From JABDGR01 sp035546135 (lineage in GTDB: Bacteria > Verrucomicrobiota > Verrucomicrobiia > Opitutales > JABDGR01): a DNA stretch of 19,721 nt. Every line of letters begins with the position of its first letter. Position 1 is the first letter of the stretch. Positions 14,644-19,721 of the stretch are shown here, piece by piece. The DNA is taken from contig DASZWY010000258.1 of NCBI GenBank assembly GCA_035546135.1, positions 1-19,721 of the forward strand, given 5' to 3'. A program made the position numbers and the translations under genes. The notes under the pieces are model-generated. The model ran no database searches. It was not told the DNA's origin and saw only the letters and a list, made by a program, of their open reading frames with translations.

Positions 14644-16854
14644 TCAGGGGGCGGGTTGGGATGGGGCGCCGCCGCGCAACTCGGCGAGGGCCTTGAGGGC
14701 GTCCGGATAGGTGGGGTTGATTTTCAGCGCGGCGTTGAATTCGCGCGTGGCCTCGTCCCCCTTCCCGAGCTTGACCAGGCAAAAGCCCAGGGCGTAATGC
14801 ACGTCGGGCGAATCCGGCACCAGTTGCGCGGTGGTGGCAAATTCGCGCGCGGCGTCCGCGTATTGGTTTTCCTGCGCATACAGCAGGGCGAGGTGGTAAT
14901 ATGCGTCGGCATCCTTGGGGTCTTCCTGGATGGCCCGCTGGTAATGCTGGGCGGCGAGTTGCGGTTGGTTGGTCTTGGCGTAGGTGTTGGCGAGGTTGAC
15001 TTCGGCCTGCGGGAACACCGGCATCGCGGCGATGGCCTGCAGGTAATAGGCAATGGCTTCGTCGTATTTGTCGAATTGGGCGTAGATGGTGCCGATGTTG
15101 TTGTAGGCCGGCCCGTAGTGGGAAAGATTGGCGGCAAACGCATAGGCCTTGATGGCGTCGTCATAGCGGTTGAGCGCGCGCAGGGCATTGCCCAGGTTGT
15201 AGGCGGCGGTGGCTTGGTCCACCGGCCGGATGAGATTGTTGACGGCGCGGGTGTAATATTTCACGGCCTCCTCGTTGCGGCCCAGCGCGCCCAAGGCGTT
15301 GGCGAGGTTGTTGTCGCAGTCCGGGTAGTTGGGGCGAATGAGTTCGGCGGCCTGATATTCGGCGATGCTCTCGGGCACGCGGTTGGCCTCGTAGAGCATG
15401 ATGCCGAGATTTTCATGGGCGCGCGCGATGGCGGGATGTTTGGCCACCGTGTCGGCCCACAGCGCCAGGCCGCTGCGGTAGTCGTGGTTGCGCGCGAAAG
15501 TGATGAGGCCGAACGCCGCCCCGAGGGCCAGCGCCGCAACCAGGGTGTAGCCGCGCAGGAGCCGCCACAGCCCCAGCCCGGCAAACACGGCCAGGGCCGC
15601 CAGCGACAGATACATGCGGTGCTCGGCGGCGATTTCCGTGATGACGGGCACCAGCAGCGAGCTGGGCGCCAGTATGCCAAAGAACCAGAAGCCCAGGAAG
15701 CCCAGCATGGGTTTGCGCCACAGCAAGAACAGCGCGCCGATCCCCAGCGCCAGCATCAGTGGCACCGCCAGCACGACGGCCGCCGTGAGCGGCGCGGTCG
15801 CTAGGTCCGTGCTTTCGCCATAATAGAGCACCAAGGGATGCGGCCACACCGTCAGTTTAAGGTAGTTGAGCACCGCCGGCGCCTGCGCCATGGCGTAATT
15901 AAGCCAGCTTACGCCCAAGCCGAAGCCGGCGGAATGGCCACGGTCGCCGGCGTGGATGGCGACGAACGCCAGCGGCAGCATCATCAGCAACAAGCCCGCA
16001 TACGCCGGCCAGCGGCGCCACAACGGCTCGAGCGGCCCGCGCGCGATAAAAATCCAGTCAAAGATTAACACCATCACCGGCAACGTCGCGGTCACTTCCT
16101 TGCATTGGGTGGAAATCCCGCAACTGAGCACCGCCAGCGGCAGCCACAACCACGGCCATTTTTGCGACCCGCGCACAAAACAATACAGCGTCAAAAGATA
16201 AAACAAGCCCATCAATGATTCCGCGCGCTGGGACAAGTAAGTGACCGATTCCGTTTGCAGTGGATGCACCGTCCACAGCAGCGCGGCGGTGAAGGCGATG
16301 GGCAGCGCGCCGGCCCCGATGCTGGGACGCACTTTGGGGAGTTCGAGCGTGCGCCGCACCAGCCCGAACAGGGCCAGCCCGGCCAGCAGGTGAATGGCCA
16401 GGCTGGTGGCGTGGTAAATCTCGGGCTTGAAGCCGTCGCCGCCGTGTTCGCTGGCCCAGGCGTAATTCAATTGGAAGGAAGCGTTGACCAGGGGCCGGCC
16501 AGTCACCGTTTGCCCGTCATTGGGCGGCTGCAACGGGTAGGGCAGGCGCTGAAAGAGGTGGTCAATGGTGCCTTGCGTAGCGATGGCGGGTGGCGGCGGC
16601 TGCGCCCAGCCTTGCTGGATGGTTTTATTTTCCTTGATGGCCGGCAGGTCATCGAGCACGAAGTCGCCGTGGAAACTGTTGGAATAGGCCGCCAGCCCCG
16701 CCAGCACGAGGGCGAGCGCGGCCAGCAGTGCCTGCCACCACGGGGTGGGCGGCGCGGCGGGCGCTGGTGCCGGGGGCGCCGGTTCGGGGGGTGCCGGCGG
16801 CGGAGCCGGTTTCGGCGGGGGCGGCCGGGAGGGGGTGGATTTCGCGGCCGGCAT
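14644..16854 (-). CDS. GT-C-like multi-pass membrane protein with C-terminal TPRs (TMTC/DUF1736-like), copy 2
   Basis: The protein has 736 residues. A Pro/Ala-rich cytoplasmic tail (1-38) leads to a first membrane helix (about 40-57) and then FHGDFVLDDLPAIKEN. The Asp pair at 68-69 sits where GT-C glycosyltransferases carry their catalytic acid. About nine more hydrophobic segments reach residue 455, with family landmarks WTVHPLQTESVTYLSQRAES (194-213), a CKE motif (251-253) and EIAAEHRMYLSL (407-418). From about 473 to 725 there are about seven TPRs (for example AAYNLGNALRALNRYDDAIKAY). The layout matches eukaryotic TMTC O-mannosyltransferases and their bacterial relatives; activity and acceptor are unknown. 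It lies 47 bases after its paralogue on the same strand, with no strong promoter between them, so co-transcription is likely. Confidence 0.85.
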   Translation of the reverse strand: MPAAKSTPSRPPPPKPAPPPAPPEPAPPAPAPAAPPTPWWQALLAALALVLAGLAAYSNSFHGDFVLDDLPAIKENKTIQQGWAQPPPPAIATQGTIDHLFQRLPYPLQPPNDGQTVTGRPLVNASFQLNYAWASEHGGDGFKPEIYHATSLAIHLLAGLALFGLVRRTLELPKVRPSIGAGALPIAFTAALLWTVHPLQTESVTYLSQRAESLMGLFYLLTLYCFVRGSQKWPWLWLPLAVLSCGISTQCKEVTATLPVMVLIFDWIFIARGPLEPLWRRWPAYAGLLLMMLPLAFVAIHAGDRGHSAGFGLGVSWLNYAMAQAPAVLNYLKLTVWPHPLVLYYGESTDLATAPLTAAVVLAVPLMLALGIGALFLLWRKPMLGFLGFWFFGILAPSSLLVPVITEIAAEHRMYLSLAALAVFAGLGLWRLLRGYTLVAALALGAAFGLITFARNHDYRSGLALWADTVAKHPAIARAHENLGIMLYEANRVPESIAEYQAAELIRPNYPDCDNNLANALGALGRNEEAVKYYTRAVNNLIRPVDQATAAYNLGNALRALNRYDDAIKAYAFAANLSHYGPAYNNIGTIYAQFDKYDEAIAYYLQAIAAMPVFPQAEVNLANTYAKTNQPQLAAQHYQRAIQEDPKDADAYYHLALLYAQENQYADAAREFATTAQLVPDSPDVHYALGFCLVKLGKGDEATREFNAALKINPTYPDALKALAELRGGAPSQPAP

Positions 16855-16901
16855 GGAGCGGTTGAAACTAGCAAGAAATCACCCGGCGGAAAGGCGTAAA
16901 A

Positions 16902-18659
16902 TCACGGTGCCGGCACGCCCAGGCCCAGCTTGGCGCGCGCGTCGGCGAGGTTGGCTTCGCACTGGGGGAAGTTGGGGCGCAGCTTGAGCGCTTGTTCAAA
17001 TTCCGCCACCGCCGCCTGATACCGGCCCTGCCGGTAAAATATGTAGCCGCGCAGATTGTGCGTCGGCGCGTAATCGGGCAGCAGTTCCTCGGACTTCGTG
17101 TAGGCGGTGAGCGCTTCGTCAAAAAATCCCTTTTGGCCGAGCGCGCTGCCGAGGTTGAAGTACGCGAGCGCTTTTTCCCGCGGCAGCCGCAATCCCATCG
17201 CGGCGCGGGCGAAATGCGGGGCGGCGGTTTCGGGATGGTTCAGGCGGGCGAGCGCCTGGCCCGCGCTGTTTTCCGCCTCCGGGTAATCGGGCTGGAGCGC
17301 CAGCGCGCGGCGCGATTCAAACAGCGCGGTGTAGGCGTCGTCCTCGTCCATCAGCGCGGCGGCGTAATTTTCGTGGGCGCGGGGGTTGTCCGGCACTTTG
17401 TCGGCCGTGTCGCTCCAGAGCGTTGTGGCCGCTGCGTAATCACGATTGCGCGCGTAGGTGGTGCCGCCCAGCGCCACCGCCACCGCCAGCGCGACCAGCG
17501 GAAAATACCACTCGTCCGCGATTTTTCGGACCGTCAGGGCCACCGTGACGACGACCGCCGCCAAGGCGAGATACATGCGGTGCTCGGCCATCGTCTCGGT
17601 GGCGATGGGGATAAAGCTCGAACTCGGCGCCAGGGTCGCGAAAAACCATGCGCCGAGAAATCCCGCCGCCGGTTTTTTCCAGAGCAGGTAAACCGTGAGG
17701 GCGAGCAGAGCCGTTATCAACGCCAGTTGCGGGGCAACTTCGCCCGCGCTTTTGACGACGCCATTTCCATAATCAAAAACCAACGGACTCGGCCACAGGC
17801 TCAGGCGCAAATACAGCGCCACCGCACGGGCCTGGGTCAACGCATAATCTCGCACGCTTGCTCCCGCGCCAAAACCCGCCGAGCCGCCGCGCCCGCCCGC
17901 GCTCCAGGTCAGCCACGCCAGCGGCAGCCACGTGGCGGCCAGCGCGGCGTAGTATTTGGCGCGCTGGCGCAGCGCGCCGGCGAGGCTGCCCGCGGCGAAG
18001 GCGCGGTCGTACAACAGCGCCAGCAGCGGCGCGGTGGCGAGGGTCTCCTTGCAGAAAACGCCGAGCAGGCAGGCGGTGGCGGAAAGCGCCAGCCACCATT
18101 TTTCTCGGGTTGAATCCATCGCGCGGGCAAGGCCGTAAAAAGTCAGCAGATAAAACAAGCCGGCAAGCGATTCCGCGCGCTGCACCACATAGGTGACGGA
18201 TTCCGTTTGCAGCGGGTGGAGCGTCCACCACAGCGCCGCGGCGAAGGCAATCATCCCGGATGCGCGGCCCCAGCGCTCGCGCAGGGACGGCAATTCCAGC
18301 GTCCGTCGCACCAGCCCAAACAAGACCAGCCCCGCCAGCAGGTGAATCACGAGATTCACCACATGGTAGCCGGCCACTTCCTCGCCGCCGTGGGCGTAAT
18401 TGAGCGCGAAGCTCAGGTTCAACAGCGGCCGGGCGGTGACGGTCTCGCCATTGGCGGGTGGCTGCAGGGCGCCGGCCAGCCCCTGGCGCAGCGTGGGGTT
18501 GTTGGTGATGGATGCCGCATCGTCGAACACCAACGGGCCGTGAAAACTGTTCGCGTAGGCGAGCAGCCCGGCGAGCACAAGCAGCAGCACCGCGGCGAAT
18601 ATTTTCCAGCGCGCGGTGGTTTCCACGGGGTTCGGGGGTTGGGCCTCTTCCGCCGTCAT
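16902..18659 (-). CDS. GT-C-like multi-pass membrane protein with C-terminal TPRs (TMTC/DUF1736-like), copy 1
   Basis: This 585-residue protein is a clear paralogue of the downstream gene and shares every landmark. These are a first helix at about 20-37 and FHGPLVFDDAASITNN with the Asp pair at 46-47. Next are LHPLQTESVTYVVQRAESLAGLFYLLT (about 147-173), FCKE (202-205), GFLGAWFFATLAPSSSFIPIATE, and AEHRMYLALAA (358-368). The C-terminal TPR tract (about 424-580) is shorter, with about four repeats, and the Pro-rich N-terminal tail is missing. It probably acts in the inner membrane as a sugar transferase or a TPR-presenting scaffold; this is inferred from fold resemblance only. It has its own strong promoter and reads towards its paralogue, so it is likely the first gene of a two-gene operon. 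Confidence 0.85.
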   Translation of the reverse strand: MTAEEAQPPNPVETTARWKIFAAVLLLVLAGLLAYANSFHGPLVFDDAASITNNPTLRQGLAGALQPPANGETVTARPLLNLSFALNYAHGGEEVAGYHVVNLVIHLLAGLVLFGLVRRTLELPSLRERWGRASGMIAFAAALWWTLHPLQTESVTYVVQRAESLAGLFYLLTFYGLARAMDSTREKWWLALSATACLLGVFCKETLATAPLLALLYDRAFAAGSLAGALRQRAKYYAALAATWLPLAWLTWSAGGRGGSAGFGAGASVRDYALTQARAVALYLRLSLWPSPLVFDYGNGVVKSAGEVAPQLALITALLALTVYLLWKKPAAGFLGAWFFATLAPSSSFIPIATETMAEHRMYLALAAVVVTVALTVRKIADEWYFPLVALAVAVALGGTTYARNRDYAAATTLWSDTADKVPDNPRAHENYAAALMDEDDAYTALFESRRALALQPDYPEAENSAGQALARLNHPETAAPHFARAAMGLRLPREKALAYFNLGSALGQKGFFDEALTAYTKSEELLPDYAPTHNLRGYIFYRQGRYQAAVAEFEQALKLRPNFPQCEANLADARAKLGLGVPAP

Positions 18660-18670
18660 GCGAACCCTTA

Positions 18671-18699
18671 TTTATAACTTCCGCGCCCGCACTGCGCAA
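18671..18699 (-). promoter_or_regulatory. Promoter of the tandem TPR membrane-protein genes
   Basis: On the minus strand, -35 TTGCGC (18699-18694), exactly 17 bases, and -10 TATAAA (18676-18671). The ATG at 18659 is 11 bases beyond the -10, so the leader would be only a few bases. This is the best-matching promoter in the window. Confidence 0.6.
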
Positions 18700-18782
18700 C
18701 CCTCTCGTTTTACGGGCAATAAATGGGTGGCGCGGGCGCTCTTGACGCGCACGGAGTGCGCGCCCCACCAGTGCGGAGGCAT

Positions 18783-18817
18783 AAAAAAGCAGGCCCGGCG
18801 GGGTGGGCCGGGCCTGC
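18783..18817 (-). terminator. Intrinsic terminator of the cytochrome gene
   Basis: A perfect 10-base stem (GCAGGCCCGG at 18789-18798 paired with CCGGGCCTGC at 18808-18817) encloses a 9-base loop. On the minus strand it is followed at once by six T (18788-18783). It begins 23 bases after the stop of the cytochrome gene. Read the other way the stem is followed by GGAAAAAAA, so it terminates only minus-strand transcripts. Confidence 0.85.
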
Positions 18818-18840
18818 GGAAAAAAATCCGGTGGGGGAGC

Positions 18841-19371
18841 TTACTTCGCGCCTTGGTCAATCCATGCGCGCAAGTCGGCAAGTTGCTCCTTCGTCAGCGC
18901 CGGGTGCTGCGTGCGGCGGTTGAGCGGGGGCATTTCCGCCTTCGCGACGGCGTCGGCGGTGTAGAGCAGCACAAAGCTCTGGTCGCCGTGGCCCGGGACG
19001 ACATCCTTGTCCTTGTTGCCGCGGCCGCCTTTGAGCGTCGAGGCCAGCGTGCTTAAGTCAAGGCCGCCGCTCGGGCGGGCCGAATCGATGTGGCAGCCGC
19101 TGCACGACGCCTTGAACATCGGCAGGATGTCCTTGTCGAAAGTGAGGCCCTTTTTGTCGGAGGCTTTGGGCAGCTTGGAAAGGTCGGGCTTGGCAGGGGC
19201 GTTGGCGGCGGCAGGAGCGCCCGTGCCTGTCTTTGCGGATGCCACGGCGGAGCCCGAAGCACTGGCCGAAGCCGCGGCGGGCGCGGGCGCATCGGCGGCA
19301 TTCAAAGCCGTGAGCAAGAGGGCCAGCCCGGCAGCGGAACCGGCCACGAAGGCGGAGATTTTATAAGTCAT
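18841..19371 (-). CDS. Small exported monohaem c-type cytochrome domain protein
   Basis: The protein has 176 residues. A hydrophobic N-terminus (about 5-24, FVAGSAAGLALLLTAL) is a signal peptide or membrane anchor. An Ala/Ser-rich low-complexity linker spans about 26-62. The globular part starts with GLTFDKDILPMFKASC and has one haem-binding motif, CSGCH, at 90-94. M147 in KAEMPPL is the likely second iron ligand. The segment GGLDLSTLASTLKGG, the phrase VVPGHGDQSFVLLY, and the closing KEQLADLRAWIDQGAK are typical of the short c-type domains common in Planctomycetes and Verrucomicrobiota. It should sit in the periplasm as an electron carrier; partners are unknown. ATG 19371 is chosen because it opens the signal sequence; an in-frame extension to 19443 adds residues before it without merit. 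The gene stands alone and has its own terminator. Confidence 0.88.
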   Translation of the reverse strand: MTYKISAFVAGSAAGLALLLTALNAADAPAPAAASASASGSAVASAKTGTGAPAAANAPAKPDLSKLPKASDKKGLTFDKDILPMFKASCSGCHIDSARPSGGLDLSTLASTLKGGRGNKDKDVVPGHGDQSFVLLYTADAVAKAEMPPLNRRTQHPALTKEQLADLRAWIDQGAK

Positions 19372-19606
19372 GGGGGTAGTAGTAACCAAAATACCGGGCA
19401 AAAGTTTTAGGCAACCGCCTGCGGGAGACAACTTTATTTCCAATGAAGTTCCCTGGCCGGCCGTCTGCCGCCCTTCACCGCCATGCTTGCCTTTCCCGCT
19501 TTGCCGTGTTTAATCCAACCCTTTCCCCGAGGGAAAACCGCCTTTGTCCTTCTTCGGCGCTTTCAACCGTGCCGCCATCCCCATCATCTTTCCGTAATCT
19601 TCCATC
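19372..19606. promoter_or_regulatory. Divergent intergenic region between the cytochrome gene and serA
   Basis: This 235-base stretch is the longest spacer in the window, and I see no gene in it. For the cytochrome, a possible minus-strand promoter is TTGTCT (19431-19426), 16 bases, TAAAAC (19409-19404). For serA, TAATCT at 19595-19600 lies 6 bases before the ATG but has no clear -35. A 6-base stem with a 3-base loop at 19522-19536 lacks a T-run and is not a terminator. All assignments are tentative. Confidence 0.35.
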
Positions 19607-19721
19607 ATGAAAATCCTCGTTGCCGACAAAATCTCGCAAACGGGCATCGACTACTTGAAAAAGCAGCCGGGCTTCGAAGTCATCGTCGCCATCGGCTCCA
19701 AGCCCGACCAGGTGCTCCAGC
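19607..19721 (+). CDS. serA: D-3-phosphoglycerate dehydrogenase, N-terminal fragment
   Basis: Only the first 38 residues are inside the window. MKILVADKISQTGIDYLKK followed by PGFEVIVAIGSKPDQVLQ matches the opening beta-alpha-beta unit of SerA, which oxidises 3-phosphoglycerate as the first committed step of serine synthesis. The active-site and NAD-binding regions lie beyond the window. Other D-2-hydroxyacid dehydrogenases share this fold, but the 'VADKIS..GI..L' start is most like SerA. No Shine-Dalgarno sequence precedes the ATG. The gene is divergent from the cytochrome gene. Confidence 0.8.
   Translation, partial: MKILVADKISQTGIDYLKKQPGFEVIVAIGSKPDQVLQ

Noticed and set aside
19522..19536. 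TTTCCC/GGGAAA hairpin in the serA upstream region
   Set aside because: Short stem, no T-run and no gene ending nearby; probably chance.

Overview
The window is high-GC bacterial DNA, densely coded on both strands, with twelve protein-coding genes; the first and last are cut by the window edges. No RNA gene, CRISPR array or insertion sequence is visible. The gene content points to Verrucomicrobiota or a close PVC relative, with moderate confidence. The markers are an ECF-like sigma factor of the 'TTRWSVVL' type beside a zinc-ribbon Ser/Thr kinase, a Cys-X-X-Cys-His domain protein with the planctomycete/verrucomicrobial 'DILPMF..SC..CH' pattern, and TMTC-like membrane/TPR proteins. This is judged from recognised protein patterns, not from a database search.

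Left part (1-6716): a partial left-handed beta-helix (hexapeptide) protein is divergent from a CbpA-type DnaJ co-chaperone. A SNF2-family helicase converges on the co-chaperone. Divergent from the helicase is a three-gene export operon: a lipoprotein HlyD-type adaptor, an ABC ATPase and an ABC-2 permease. These genes overlap or are 5 bases apart.

Centre (6733-14637): a sigma factor with its own well-formed promoter is followed by a membrane protein that joins a Hanks-type Ser/Thr kinase to a Wzz/GumC-like polysaccharide co-polymerase module. This fusion is the most unusual object in the window. Next are mfd, which couples transcription to repair, and a SurA-like periplasmic chaperone whose start overlaps the mfd stop. 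The chaperone's parvulin domain appears to have lost its active-site histidines.

Right part (14644-19721): two tandem paralogues on the minus strand each join a multi-pass GT-C-like membrane region to C-terminal TPRs. A small exported monohaem c-type cytochrome with an intrinsic terminator follows, then the start of serA on the plus strand.

Regulation: three promoters have a TTGC-type -35, exactly 17 bases and a TA-type -10, and lie only 7-14 bases upstream of the start codon. With the near absence of Shine-Dalgarno sequences, this suggests leaderless or very short-leader mRNAs for several genes. There is no gene-free stretch over 300 bases; the longest spacer is 19372-19606.
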